Notes: generated by a model from the sequence alone, not told the origin. Shown: positions 14,923 to 24,680, numbered from the stretch's first letter. The stretch is DNA of 64,000 nt from Polaribacter pectinis (GCF_014352875.1 NZ_CP060695.1:403501-467500); one strand, 5' to 3'. Program-made: numbers and translations.

Positions 14923-17337
14923 ATGAAAATTAACAAATACTTACCTTATGTAGTTGCAATCATTATTTTTGTGTTGGCTTCTATTATTTATTTTCATCCT
15001 GTTTTAGATGGACAAAAATTAAATCAGTCAGACATCACCCAATTTAAAGGAATGGTGAAAGAAATTAATGATTTTAGAGCAGATAATAACACAGAACCTT
15101 ATTGGACTGGCGCTTCTTTTAGTGGAATGCCTGCTTATCAAATAAGTGCTTATTACCCCAATGATTTTGTTAGAACTTTAGACAGAACATTACGTTTTTT
15201 ACCAAGACCAGCAGATTATACATTCTTATATTTTCTAAGTTTTTTTGTATTAATGTTAGCATTAAAAGTAGATTGGAGGTTGGCAATTCTAGGAGCTTTG
15301 TCCTTTGGGTTTTCAACCTATTTAATTATTATTTTTGGAGCAGGACACAATGCCAAAGCACATGCAATTGCATACATGCCATTAGTTTTAGCAGGTGTTT
15401 TGTGGGTTTTTCAGAAAAGATATGTTCTTGGTTTTATAGTTACAGGTTTGGCAATGGCTTTAGAAATCTATACAAATCATCCGCAGATGACCTATTACTT
15501 AGGTTTCTGTCTATTTATTCTAGGAATTGTTGAGTTTGTAAATGCATTAAAAGAAAAAAAACTACCAGCTTTTATAAAACAAGCGGCAGTAATTATTGCA
15601 GCAGTTTTGTTAGGTGTTGGTGCAAATGCACCGCGTTTAATGTCTATGAAAGAATATGCAGACGCCAGTACAAGAGGGAAATCTGAATTGACAATAAGCC
15701 CTAATGGAACTAAAAAAGAAGCTACAAAAGGATTAGATAAGAGTTATATAACGCAATACAGTTATGCAAAATTAGAAACTTTTAATTTATTTATTCCTCG
15801 TTTTATGGGAGGAGGAACTGTTGAAGAATTGAGCGACAATTCTGAATTTTATCAATTAATAGAATCTAAAGCTGGCAAAAAAGTAGCTGATGATTATTCT
15901 AGTCAAGTTTTAACCTATTGGGGAGATCAACCTATTGTAGAAGCACCAGCATATATTGGTGCTGTTATTTTCTTCTTATTTTTCTTAGGATTTTTTCTTG
16001 TAAAAGGAAGATTAAAACAATGGCTAGTAGCAGCAACTATCTTTTCAATTTTAATGAGTTGGGGTAGAAATTTTGAATTTCTAACCAATTTTTTTATTGA
16101 TTATGTTCCTTTGTATAACAAATTTAGAGCAGTTTCATCTATACAAGTAATTGCAGAACTGTGTGTGCCTTTACTAGGATTTTTAGCTTTAAAAGAATTT
16201 TTCTCATCTAAAGTTTCAACAGAAGAAAAACAAGAAGCTTTAAAGAAAGCTTTGTACGTTTTTGGAGGATTAATTGTTGTTGGGTTTTTATTAGCACATG
16301 GTTTTTCTACTTTCGAAGGTTTAAGAGATGAGCAACAATACAACCAATTACCTGGTTTAATAGATGCTGTTATTGCCGACAGAAAATCGATGTTACTTTC
16401 AGATTCTATTCGTTCTTTAATTTTAATGTTTCTTTCTGCAGGATTATTATGGTTTTTATTGAAAGAAAAAATAAAGCAAACTCCTGTAATATTAGCATTG
16501 GCAGTTTTAATACTTTTTGATTTAATTTCTGTTGATAAAAAGTATGTAAATGAAAGTGATTTTAAATCTGCAAGAAAAATAGAAAAACCATTTACAGCTT
16601 CTTCTGCAGACAAATTAATACTGCAAGATAAAAGTCATTTTAGAGTTGGTAATTTTGCGGCAGATCCTATGAATGATGGAACCACTTCTTATTTTCATCA
16701 ATCTATTGGTGGTTATCATGCGGCAAAAATGATGCGTTATCAGGAACTTTTTGAGTATCAAATAGCAAAAAATAACATGCAAGTCTTAAACATGTTAAAC
16801 ACAAAATATTTTATTGTGCCTGATGATAAAGGAAATTTACAAGCACAGAAAAACCCAGATGCAAATGGTAATGTTTGGTTTGTAAATTCTTTAAAAGTAG
16901 TAGATTCTGCAAATGAAGAAATAAAAGCATTAGATTCTTTAAATACTAAAACAGTTGCTGTTATTAGAAATCAAGCAAACATAAAAACATCAATTGAAAA
17001 AGATTCAACAGCAAGAATAGAGCTTTTAAATTACGATGTTACAACGCTTACATATCAATCAGAAACATCAAAAGAACAATTTGCTGTATTTTCTGAAATT
17101 TATTATGAGAATGGTTGGAATGCTTATGTTGATGGGAAATTAACACCACATTTTAGAGTGAATTATGTGTTACGTGGAATGCCAATTCCTGCAGGAAAAC
17201 ATACCATAGAATTTAAGTTCGAACCAAAAGTTATTCAGCAAGGAAAAATGATATCTTTAAGTTCTTATGCATTATTATTTTTAATTGGTATTGGTTGGTG
17301 TTTTTATGATGAAAAAAAGAAACAAAAAAATGTATAA
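14923..17337 (+). CDS. YfhO family multi-spanning membrane protein
   Basis: 804 residues with about a dozen membrane helices in the first 540 residues and a C-terminal extracytoplasmic domain. The YfhO signature is visible in ISAYYPNDF after GASFSGMPAYQ near residues 65-85, IFGAGHNAKAHAIAYMPL near 140, and the last-domain text YYENGWNAYVDGKLTPHFRV. Characterised YfhO proteins act in glycosylation of surface polymers such as lipoteichoic acid in Firmicutes. Here it probably transfers sugars from a lipid carrier to a surface glycan, consistent with the glycosyltransferases and flippase downstream (inference). Confidence 0.85.
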   Translation: MKINKYLPYVVAIIIFVLASIIYFHPVLDGQKLNQSDITQFKGMVKEINDFRADNNTEPYWTGASFSGMPAYQISAYYPNDFVRTLDRTLRFLPRPADYTFLYFLSFFVLMLALKVDWRLAILGALSFGFSTYLIIIFGAGHNAKAHAIAYMPLVLAGVLWVFQKRYVLGFIVTGLAMALEIYTNHPQMTYYLGFCLFILGIVEFVNALKEKKLPAFIKQAAVIIAAVLLGVGANAPRLMSMKEYADASTRGKSELTISPNGTKKEATKGLDKSYITQYSYAKLETFNLFIPRFMGGGTVEELSDNSEFYQLIESKAGKKVADDYSSQVLTYWGDQPIVEAPAYIGAVIFFLFFLGFFLVKGRLKQWLVAATIFSILMSWGRNFEFLTNFFIDYVPLYNKFRAVSSIQVIAELCVPLLGFLALKEFFSSKVSTEEKQEALKKALYVFGGLIVVGFLLAHGFSTFEGLRDEQQYNQLPGLIDAVIADRKSMLLSDSIRSLILMFLSAGLLWFLLKEKIKQTPVILALAVLILFDLISVDKKYVNESDFKSARKIEKPFTASSADKLILQDKSHFRVGNFAADPMNDGTTSYFHQSIGGYHAAKMMRYQELFEYQIAKNNMQVLNMLNTKYFIVPDDKGNLQAQKNPDANGNVWFVNSLKVVDSANEEIKALDSLNTKTVAVIRNQANIKTSIEKDSTARIELLNYDVTTLTYQSETSKEQFAVFSEIYYENGWNAYVDGKLTPHFRVNYVLRGMPIPAGKHTIEFKFEPKVIQQGKMISLSSYALLFLIGIGWCFYDEKKKQKNV

Positions 17338-17845
17338 CATAATTCCGTCTAAAAGATACGAACATACACTTGCGTTTCTACAAAAAGTTTTACCAAGCCC
17401 AGCAACAATTCTAGATTTAGGAATTAGAAATCCTTTTTCTGAAATTATGGAGCAAAATGGTTATACCGTTATAAATACAGAAGGAGAAGATTTAGATGTA
17501 TTGCCAGAAATTGTAAAAAAACATAAAGTAGATGCTGTAACTGCTTTCGAAATTTTCGAACATCTTTTAGCTCCCTTTAATGTTTTAAGAGAAATTGAAT
17601 CTACAAAATTAATAGCAACAATACCATTAGATTTATGGTTTGCAAAGGCCTATAGAAGTAAAACAGATATGTGGGACAGACATTATCATGAATTTGAAGA
17701 TTGGCAGTTTGACTGGCTATTAGAGAAATCTGGTTGGAAAATTCAGGAAAAAGAAAAATGGACAAGCCCAATAAAAAAAATAGGTTTTAGACCCATTTTA
17801 AGAAATTTTACGCCAAGATATTACGCTGTTTATGCAACAAGATAA
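17330..17845 (+). CDS. SAM-dependent methyltransferase
   Basis: 171 residues from the ATG at 17330, which overlaps the YfhO stop codon by 8 nt; an upstream in-frame start at 17285 would run deep into YfhO and is rejected. The protein has a class I methyltransferase core: ILDLGIRNPFSEIMEQNGY (motif I region), INTEGEDLDVLP, and VTAFEIFEHLLAPFNVLREI. The target is likely a sugar or lipid of the surface glycan made by this operon (inference). It overlaps the next gene by 14 nt. Confidence 0.8.
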   Translation: MYNIIPSKRYEHTLAFLQKVLPSPATILDLGIRNPFSEIMEQNGYTVINTEGEDLDVLPEIVKKHKVDAVTAFEIFEHLLAPFNVLREIESTKLIATIPLDLWFAKAYRSKTDMWDRHYHEFEDWQFDWLLEKSGWKIQEKEKWTSPIKKIGFRPILRNFTPRYYAVYATR

Positions 17846-19070
17846 ACACAAAAAACATACTGTCTTAATGTTGTTAGATGGATTTTATCCAGCTGATATA
17901 AGAGTGCGAAAAGAAGCTGAATCTCTGGCTGAAAAGCATTCTGTATTTGTTTTATGTTGTAGAAATAATGATGAAAAACAACAAGAAACTATTAATAATG
18001 TTAGGGTTTTAAGAAAAATACATTACAAGAGTTTTGCAGAAAAAGGGATTATTGATATTAGAATTGCAATTAATTTTATTCACCCTAAATTTTATAAAAT
18101 TCTTCCAGAAATAATTACAGAAAACAAAATTGATGTTTTGCATGTACATGATTTACCATTAGCTAAAACAGGCTTAAAAATGGCAAAGAAATACAATTTA
18201 AAATCAGTTTTAGATTTGCACGAAAATTATGCGGCAGCTCTACTAACATGGTTTTCTTGGAGGAAAAGCCCAATTGTAAGACTAAAAAACAAGTTGTTTT
18301 TTAGTTATAATAGATGGCAAAAATATGAGAATAAAATTATAAAAAAATACAACCAAATTATTGCTGTAGTAGAAGAAATGAAATCTAGAATAGTACTTGA
18401 TACTTCTATAAAATTTAATAAAATTACAGTAATTACCAATTCAGAAAAAAAAGATTTTGCAGCTAATTTTTCAACAGAGCAAAAAACTTTTTTTAAAGAT
18501 TATGAAGATAAATTTATAATTTCTTATGTTGGTGGTTTTGGCCCTCATAGAGGTTTACAAACAGCTATAGAAGGAATGCAAGAAATTTCTAAAGAAATTC
18601 CAAACTCAGTTTTAGCGCTTATTGGTCCAGCAAATAAAGATGTAAAAGAATATTTGGAAAATTTGATTGATAAATTTAATGTTAGAGAAAATGTAATTAT
18701 ATATGGAAGTCAGCCTTTTGAAAAAGTGGTTGAGATTATGAAAAGTTCATCTATAAATATCATTCCTCATATTTCTAATTTGCATACAGAAAGTACAATT
18801 CCGCATAAATTATTTCAAATTTTATTATCAAAGAAGCCAATTTTAGTTTCAGATTGTGCACCTTTAAAAAGAATTATTGAAACTCACAAAATAGGTTCGT
18901 TTTTTAAAGCTGGAAATGCAGATAGTTTTGCAGAAGAAGTAGTTAATATTCATAATAATTACCAGCTAGCAACTATAAAAGCAACAAAAGGTTTTGACGT
19001 AGCTTTTAATGGTGACCTAAATTGGGAACATACAGCAAAAAAACTCTTACATTTATACGATAATTTATAA
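17832..19070 (+). CDS. Glycosyltransferase family 4 (GT-B fold), first
   Basis: 412 residues. N-terminal Rossmann half: VLMLLDGFYPADIRVRKEAE, then DVLHVHDLPLAKTGLKMAKK and SVLDLHENY. C-terminal half: ISYVGGFGPHRGLQTAIEGM, LALIGPANKDVKEYLENL, and the sugar-nucleotide-binding ESTIPHKLFQILLSKKPILV. It probably adds a sugar to a lipid-linked oligosaccharide on the cytoplasmic face. The start overlaps the methyltransferase end by 14 nt. The donor and linkage cannot be read. Confidence 0.88.
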   Translation: MQQDKHKKHTVLMLLDGFYPADIRVRKEAESLAEKHSVFVLCCRNNDEKQQETINNVRVLRKIHYKSFAEKGIIDIRIAINFIHPKFYKILPEIITENKIDVLHVHDLPLAKTGLKMAKKYNLKSVLDLHENYAAALLTWFSWRKSPIVRLKNKLFFSYNRWQKYENKIIKKYNQIIAVVEEMKSRIVLDTSIKFNKITVITNSEKKDFAANFSTEQKTFFKDYEDKFIISYVGGFGPHRGLQTAIEGMQEISKEIPNSVLALIGPANKDVKEYLENLIDKFNVRENVIIYGSQPFEKVVEIMKSSSINIIPHISNLHTESTIPHKLFQILLSKKPILVSDCAPLKRIIETHKIGSFFKAGNADSFAEEVVNIHNNYQLATIKATKGFDVAFNGDLNWEHTAKKLLHLYDNL

Positions 19071-19072
19071 AC

Positions 19073-20332
19073 TTGAAAGTATTAATAATTACATATTATT
19101 GGCCTCCAGCTGGTGGTTCTGGTGTTCAACGCTGGTTAAAGTTTGTAAAATATTTACAAGATTTTGGCATAGAGCCAATTGTTTATACTGTAGATAGTGC
19201 TAATTATCCTAAAGAAGATAACAGTTTGCTTAACGAAGTTCCAAAGAACGTAAAAGTTTTAAAACAGCCAATTTGGGAGCCTACTGATTTGCTTTTTTGG
19301 AAGAAAAAAAATGCTTCTAAAGATGGAATTTCTAATGTAAGTAAAGGTGGTTTTTTATCTTTTATAAGAGGGAACTTTTTTATTCCAGATCCAAAGATTT
19401 TTTGGGTAAAACCATCTGTAAAATATCTTCAGAAATATATCAGTGAAAATAAAATTGATACAATTATTTCTACAGGTCCACCACACAGTATGCACTTAAT
19501 TGCAGAAAAATTACACCAAAAAAATAATTTAAAATGGATTGCAGATTTTAGAGATCCATGGACAAGTTTATACTATAACGAAGATTTTAAGCTAGGAAAT
19601 TCAGCAAAAAAGAAAAATAAAAAATTAGAAACTGCAGTTCTTAAAAATGCAGATTGTGTAATAACTGTTAGCAATTCACTTAAAAAAGAATTTAATAAAA
19701 TTGCTAAAAATGTTGAAGTAATTACTAATGGTTTTGATGATGAAGTTCTAAAATCGAATAAGGTAAATTTAGATGATAAGTTTACGATTTCTTATATTGG
19801 TTTGTTGCCAAAACAAAGTAATCCAAAAATTTTGTTTAGAGTTTTAGAAAAATTATGTAGAAAGAATTCAGAATTAAAAAATGATTTACAACTGAATTTC
19901 ATTGGCGATATTTCTGATGAAGTAAAACATGAAATAGATAAAGCTAATCTTATAAAAAACACTAATTTTGTAGGATATGTTTCTCATAAAAAAGCAATTG
20001 AATATCAACAAAAAGCACAAGTTTTGTTACTTTTAATTCCTGATGTAAAGAATAATAAAGGAATTTTAACTGGAAAATTATTTGAGTATTTAACTGCTAA
20101 AAGACCAATTTTAGCAATTGGACCAGAAGATGGAGATTTGCAAGAAATACTAAAAAACACAAATTCAGGTTTTGTTATTGATTACAATGATGAAGAAAAA
20201 CTAACGTTAGAAATTGAGTTATTATACGAACGCTACAAATTTGGATTGTTAGAAGTAGCTTCTAAAAATACTAACCAATATCACAGAAAAGAATTAACTA
20301 ATCAATTATCAAAAATTATTAAAAACCTATAA
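19073..20332 (+). CDS. Glycosyltransferase family 4 (GT-B fold), second
   Basis: 419 residues from a TTG start two bases after the previous stop codon. N-terminus: VLIITYYWPPAGGSGVQRWL, a hallmark of flavobacterial GT4 enzymes, followed by IADFRDPWTSLYYNE. C-terminal domain: FTISYIGLLPKQSNPKILF and the nucleotide-sugar site GILTGKLFEYLTAKRPILAI. It likely acts with the preceding glycosyltransferase on the same glycan. Translational coupling may compensate for the weak TTG start. Confidence 0.88.
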   Translation: MKVLIITYYWPPAGGSGVQRWLKFVKYLQDFGIEPIVYTVDSANYPKEDNSLLNEVPKNVKVLKQPIWEPTDLLFWKKKNASKDGISNVSKGGFLSFIRGNFFIPDPKIFWVKPSVKYLQKYISENKIDTIISTGPPHSMHLIAEKLHQKNNLKWIADFRDPWTSLYYNEDFKLGNSAKKKNKKLETAVLKNADCVITVSNSLKKEFNKIAKNVEVITNGFDDEVLKSNKVNLDDKFTISYIGLLPKQSNPKILFRVLEKLCRKNSELKNDLQLNFIGDISDEVKHEIDKANLIKNTNFVGYVSHKKAIEYQQKAQVLLLLIPDVKNNKGILTGKLFEYLTAKRPILAIGPEDGDLQEILKNTNSGFVIDYNDEEKLTLEIELLYERYKFGLLEVASKNTNQYHRKELTNQLSKIIKNL

Positions 20333-20336
20333 AATA

Positions 20337-21824
20337 ATGGGAATTGTATTTAAACAATCATTAAAAAACACCTTATTTATTTATCTAGGTTTTGCCTTTG
20401 GTGGTATAAACACACTCTTTTTATATACCCGTTTTTTAGAAGACGAATATTATGGTTTGGTAACTTTCTTATTATCAGCTTCTAACTTATTAATGCCTTT
20501 AATAGCTTTAGGAATTCATCATACAATTATAAAATTCTACTCAAGTTATTTTACAAAAATAGAAAAAGACCGTTTTTTATCTTCGGTACTTTTTTTACCA
20601 TTATTTATAGCTTTACCCTTTGCGTATTTTGGGAATCTTTTTTACGAAGAAATAAGTAATTATTTATCCATAGAAAATCCGGTTATTAAAGATTATACAT
20701 TTGTAATCTATTTAATAGCAGTTGCTTGTTCTTATTTCGAAATTTTTTACGCTTGGGCTAAAGTGCATTTTCAATCTGTTTTTGGTAATATTTTAAAAGA
20801 ATTATGGAATAGGGTTGTAGTAATGGTTTTACTATTTGCAGTGTATTTAGACTTTATTACAAAAGCAGAATTTATATATTATTTAACAGCCGCATATTTT
20901 TTAAGGATGTTTATAATGATGTTTTATGCTTTTAAATTATATTTTCCAAAATTCACATTTTCTAAACCAGAAAATTTTACGGAAGTTTTACGTTTTTCTG
21001 GTTACATAATTTTAGCAGGAAGTGCAGGAGCTATTATTTTAGATATAGATAAAGTAATGATTCCTGGAAAAGAATCTATAGCAACTGCTGCATATTATTC
21101 TGTTGCTGTATTTATTGGTTCTTTTATAGAGGCACCAAGCAGAGCAATGATGAATATTCTGCAACCATTAACGTCACAAACATTAAACGAAGATAATAAT
21201 AAAGAAGTAGCCTCTTTGTACAAGAAAAGTTCTATTAATTTATTATTAATAAGCGGACTTTTCTTTGTTCTAATAAATACAAATATTTATCAGTTATTTA
21301 ATTTGTTACCTAAAGAATATGCTGGAGGAACTCTTGTTGTACTTATGATTTCTTCACTAAAACTATACAATGGGTTTTTGGGAAATAATGGAGCAATTAT
21401 AAATAACTCTAAATTTTATAAAATTACCCTGCCAATAAGTATTATGATGGCGCTTTCTGTTTATCTATTAAACAAGCTATTTTATTATCAATTAGGTTTT
21501 GGTACAAATGGTTTAGCGCTAGCTACTTTAATTGTTATTTTATCTGCTAATACCTATAAAATATATTTTGTGAAAAAGAAGTTTTCTATGACTCCATTTA
21601 CAGATAAAACGCTTAAAATGATTGCAATTATCGTTGTTTTATACTTCGGATTTAATTTTTGGGATTTTCCAATAGACAATATTTATATATGGAATCTTCC
21701 TATTCATCCTGCTATAAACATTATTTTAAAAAGTATACTTATTACTATTGTGTATTTATTTTTAATATTTAAGCTGAATATTTCTTCTGAATTAGACATA
21801 CTTCTTAAAAAATATTACAAGTAA
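20337..21824 (+). CDS. Oligosaccharide flippase (Wzx-like, MVF/MATE superfamily)
   Basis: 495 residues, almost entirely hydrophobic with about 12-14 membrane helices. The N-terminus (FKQSLKNTLFIYLGFAFGGI) and the conserved FSGYIILAGSAGAIILDIDKVMIPG block near residues 225-250 match polysaccharide exporters of the RfbX/Wzx type. It would move the lipid-linked oligosaccharide across the inner membrane. It is the last gene of the glycan operon; its 3' end overlaps the convergent DUF6122 gene by 10 nt. Confidence 0.85.
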   Translation: MGIVFKQSLKNTLFIYLGFAFGGINTLFLYTRFLEDEYYGLVTFLLSASNLLMPLIALGIHHTIIKFYSSYFTKIEKDRFLSSVLFLPLFIALPFAYFGNLFYEEISNYLSIENPVIKDYTFVIYLIAVACSYFEIFYAWAKVHFQSVFGNILKELWNRVVVMVLLFAVYLDFITKAEFIYYLTAAYFLRMFIMMFYAFKLYFPKFTFSKPENFTEVLRFSGYIILAGSAGAIILDIDKVMIPGKESIATAAYYSVAVFIGSFIEAPSRAMMNILQPLTSQTLNEDNNKEVASLYKKSSINLLLISGLFFVLINTNIYQLFNLLPKEYAGGTLVVLMISSLKLYNGFLGNNGAIINNSKFYKITLPISIMMALSVYLLNKLFYYQLGFGTNGLALATLIVILSANTYKIYFVKKKFSMTPFTDKTLKMIAIIVVLYFGFNFWDFPIDNIYIWNLPIHPAINIILKSILITIVYLFLIFKLNISSELDILLKKYYK

Positions 21825-22123
21825 CAATCTATGTAATCTGTTAACATGTGAAACAGCAATGCCAAACAAAGTATTCTTGTTTTTCTAAAAAATAAGCCTA
21901 AAAAATAGCCGCCAATAGCCCAATAAGAGTGTAATGGATGGAAGTTTATACTACATCTATTTTTATCGAAAATTGGGTTTGCTAGTAAATGATCTAAATC
22001 TACTAACATAGAGCAAAGAAAAATTAAGTAAACAGTTTTCCAGTTTTTTTTAAAAAATATTAGGGCAATCATTAAGGGAGCAATAAAATGCAAACCATAA
22101 TGTAAAATAAATTGTAAATTCAT
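21815..22123 (-). CDS. DUF6122 family membrane protein
   Basis: 102 residues with about three membrane helices and conserved histidine/aspartate patches: LHYGLHFIAP, LVDLDHLL and FHPLHSYWA, then HMLTDYIDC. The His/Asp pattern recalls membrane metal-dependent hydrolases (DUF4184/YdjM-like), but this family is uncharacterised. The start codon sits 11 nt beyond a strong hairpin with a T-rich tail (22125-22160), so expression may depend on read-through. Confidence 0.8.
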   Translation of the reverse strand: MNLQFILHYGLHFIAPLMIALIFFKKNWKTVYLIFLCSMLVDLDHLLANPIFDKNRCSINFHPLHSYWAIGGYFLGLFFRKTRILCLALLFHMLTDYIDCYL

Positions 22124-22124
22124 A

Positions 22125-22199
22125 AGAAAAAGAAAAGGCTTATTAAAAAAATAAGCCTTTAAATAAATTGTTAAATTAACAATAGTTGGGGGGAATCAT
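22125..22199 (-). ncRNA. Candidate small RNA or attenuated leader of DUF6122
   Basis: On the minus strand a perfect -7 element TACATTTG (22204-22211) is followed by GATTCCCCCCAACTATTG, a palindromic hairpin ATTGTTAA/TTAACAAT (22167-22183), and a terminator: AAAGGCTTATT/AATAAGCCTTT (22134-22144 with 22150-22160, perfect 11 bp) with a TTTTCTTTTTCTT tail. The predicted RNA is about 75 nt and has an unpaired run of six C near its 5' end, striking in such AT-rich DNA. It could be a free small RNA or a leader that attenuates DUF6122. Confidence 0.5.
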
Positions 22200-22295
22200 A
22201 TAACAAATGTATTACTTTTTATATAATATTTATAAAGAAATTTAATTTTAATGTCCTTAAAAAGTGATATAATTAAAATTATTTTTTTTCTTTTT

Positions 22296-22892
22296 TTATA
22301 AGAAACTAATAGTGTTTGGTCCTTCCATAAAAAGCAAATCTAAAATGGATAAATTTGGTATAAAACCATGTTTATCATCAAACATTTGTATGTAAGTGTC
22401 TACTAATTTTTCTGGTTGATTTTTTACTTCCGAGAGATGTCTAAAATCTTCTTTTATTGCTGCAGTTTCATATTCTAATGTTTTTGTAAAATTAGAATTT
22501 AACTGTAAAGCATCCATAATAAATAGAAAGCTGTCTATATTTAAATCTTGAAGGTATTTGTGTTTTTTTTCAAAAATATGTGCAATATCATGTTCAAAAA
22601 ACTCAAAAAAAGGAGAAGTTCTATAGGCGGTTTTTAATGATTTAAAATGATGATCTTGCCATAAAGAATCATTGTCTATTAAAGTGTCTTTTGTTCTTTT
22701 TCTACCTTCTTTAATTGGGTGTTTTACTGGGATGTTTAATAACTGTTTTCCATTGGTGTTATAAATGTAACATCTATTTCTGTAGCTTTGTTTTTGAAAA
22801 TTATCTTCCATTTCAAAAACAATGGTATCAGATTTTATAATTTCTGAATATTGAGAAATAGGAGAGAAGTAAGTTGGAATAAACAACGACAT
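22296..22892 (-). CDS. WbqC family protein
   Basis: 198 residues, soluble. FIPTYFSPISQYSEIIKSD and DNFQKQSYRNRCYIYNTNGK match the start of WbqC-like proteins, and IPVKHP follows. Named after an O-antigen cluster gene, the family is linked to surface polysaccharide or lipid metabolism, but its reaction is unproven. It lies 5 nt downstream of lepB and closes the parA-parB-DUF5683-dapB-lepB-wbqC run. Confidence 0.85.
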   Translation of the reverse strand: MSLFIPTYFSPISQYSEIIKSDTIVFEMEDNFQKQSYRNRCYIYNTNGKQLLNIPVKHPIKEGRKRTKDTLIDNDSLWQDHHFKSLKTAYRTSPFFEFFEHDIAHIFEKKHKYLQDLNIDSFLFIMDALQLNSNFTKTLEYETAAIKEDFRHLSEVKNQPEKLVDTYIQMFDDKHGFIPNLSILDLLFMEGPNTISFL

Positions 22893-22897
22893 TTTAC

Positions 22898-24601
22898 TTA
22901 TTTTTTAGCCGTTTTTTTCTTTCCGTTATAAAAACTCCATCCAATGTATAGAGCAATTAATGCAAAAACTATATATCTGTAAGAAACTGGTTCTCCATCT
23001 CCATGAACGGTTGTAAACATTCTATCCCAACGTATAGACTTTATTTTTTCACCAAAAGTTGCAGCATTTGCATCCCAACTAAACCAAACCATAACTGGTT
23101 TTCCTAGAACATGATCAAAAGGAACATAACCCCAATAACGAGCGTCTAAAGAGTTGTGTCTATTATCTCCCATTAACCAATAATAATCTTGTTTAAAAGT
23201 ATAAGAGTCAGCTTTTTCACCATTTATAAAAATATTTTCTCCAACAATTTGCAGGTCATTATTTTCATAATTTTTGATGATTTGCTCGTAATAAGGTATA
23301 GATTCAGAATCTATTTTAACAGTTGCACCAGCTTTAGGTATGTATATTGGACCAAAATTATCTTGGCTCCATTTATTACTCTCTATATGCGGAAAAATGG
23401 CATTGTCTGCTGCGTGGTTAATCTTTTTAACTGAAACAGTTAAAGGAGATTTTTTTAAACGAGCTACTTCTTCAGCAGTTAAATTGATATTTATTTTTGT
23501 AGCAACGTTTGTCATATTTAAACGACTTGCTAAATCTGGCGAAACGCCTCCTGCAACTTCTGTGTATAAAGAGTCTGAACCAATTTTAGATAAGTTTGCT
23601 CCTTTTTTAAATGCATCTTGCACTCTTGGATCATTCCAATATTCGTTAGAAATTTTATAAACCCTTGTTCTTTCGTTATCTAATAGAAATTTTGGGTATG
23701 TATTTTGGTTGATTGGCGTTTTAGCTTCATACGTGTAATAAAACTGCAATTTTGCTCTGTATGGCAAATCGTTTTTCTTTCCATTTATGTATACGTATCC
23801 ATCTCTTAATTCTAGAGAATCTCCTGCAATACCAACACAACGTTTTACATAGTTTGTTTTTTTGTCAACAGGTTTGTAGGTGTATTTTCCAGAAGTATCT
23901 CCCCACATTGTTGCCAAAGAATCTGTAGGCCAATTAAAACAAACGATATCGTTGTTTTTAATTTTCTGAAGTCCAGGTAATCTTGTGTAAGGTAATTGTG
24001 GTTTTTTTAAATAAGAAGCTGTACCAGTAAATGGTAAAGAATCATGTACCATTGGCGCAGCAATTACTGTAGAAGGAACTCTTGCACCATAATGAAACTT
24101 ACTTACAAACAAATAATCTCCTACTAATAAAGATTTTTCTAAAGACGATGTTGGTATGGTAAAAGGTTGCATAAAATAAGTATGAACCAAAGTTGCTGCA
24201 ATAATTGCAAACGTAATAGAGCTAACCCATTCTCCTAATTCCGATTGAGGTTTTAAGCTTCTGTCTGTATTGTATTTTGCATCTGTAGCATAATTGATAT
24301 AATAAATATAAAGACCTAAAGTTGCAATAACTAAAAACGAATCTATCTTTTTTCTGAAACCAAAACTTCTTATAGTTTCAATCCAAATTACAGGAAACAT
24401 TAATAAGTTTACAATAGGTATAAATAATAAAATTGCCCACCATTTTGGACGTTTTATTATGCTCATTAAAACATTAGCATTGTATATAGGAACTGCTGCT
24501 TCCCATGCTTTTCTACCAGCCTTTACATACAATTTCCAAGTTCCTAAAAAGTGAAGTACTTGAACTGCTAAAAAAAAGATAAACCATTCTGTAAATGTCA
24601 T
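22898..24601 (-). CDS. lepB: Signal peptidase I, enlarged Bacteroidota form
   Basis: 567 residues, about twice the size of simple bacterial signal peptidases. About four membrane helices fill the first 145 residues. The catalytic serine is in IPTSSLEKSLLVGD (S153 by alignment with the E. coli motif) and the general-base lysine in NYVKRCVGIAGD (K253). YWLMGDNRHNSLDARYWG is the conserved box E. Between them is a long insertion (about 270-460) not found in E. coli LepB. The enzyme removes signal peptides of exported proteins at the periplasmic face of the inner membrane. Confidence 0.95.
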   Translation of the reverse strand: MTFTEWFIFFLAVQVLHFLGTWKLYVKAGRKAWEAAVPIYNANVLMSIIKRPKWWAILLFIPIVNLLMFPVIWIETIRSFGFRKKIDSFLVIATLGLYIYYINYATDAKYNTDRSLKPQSELGEWVSSITFAIIAATLVHTYFMQPFTIPTSSLEKSLLVGDYLFVSKFHYGARVPSTVIAAPMVHDSLPFTGTASYLKKPQLPYTRLPGLQKIKNNDIVCFNWPTDSLATMWGDTSGKYTYKPVDKKTNYVKRCVGIAGDSLELRDGYVYINGKKNDLPYRAKLQFYYTYEAKTPINQNTYPKFLLDNERTRVYKISNEYWNDPRVQDAFKKGANLSKIGSDSLYTEVAGGVSPDLASRLNMTNVATKININLTAEEVARLKKSPLTVSVKKINHAADNAIFPHIESNKWSQDNFGPIYIPKAGATVKIDSESIPYYEQIIKNYENNDLQIVGENIFINGEKADSYTFKQDYYWLMGDNRHNSLDARYWGYVPFDHVLGKPVMVWFSWDANAATFGEKIKSIRWDRMFTTVHGDGEPVSYRYIVFALIALYIGWSFYNGKKKTAKK

Positions 24602-24680
24602 AATTGTATACTTTAATTTTCTCTAGAGAGAAGAATTTTAATTTTTTATAAGGCGAAAAAAAGATAAATTGTTACAGCTA

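Noticed and set aside
17285..17329. Upstream extension of the methyltransferase gene
   Set aside because: The extra 15 residues overlap YfhO far more than the 8-nt overlap given by the ATG at 17330, and they add no conserved sequence.
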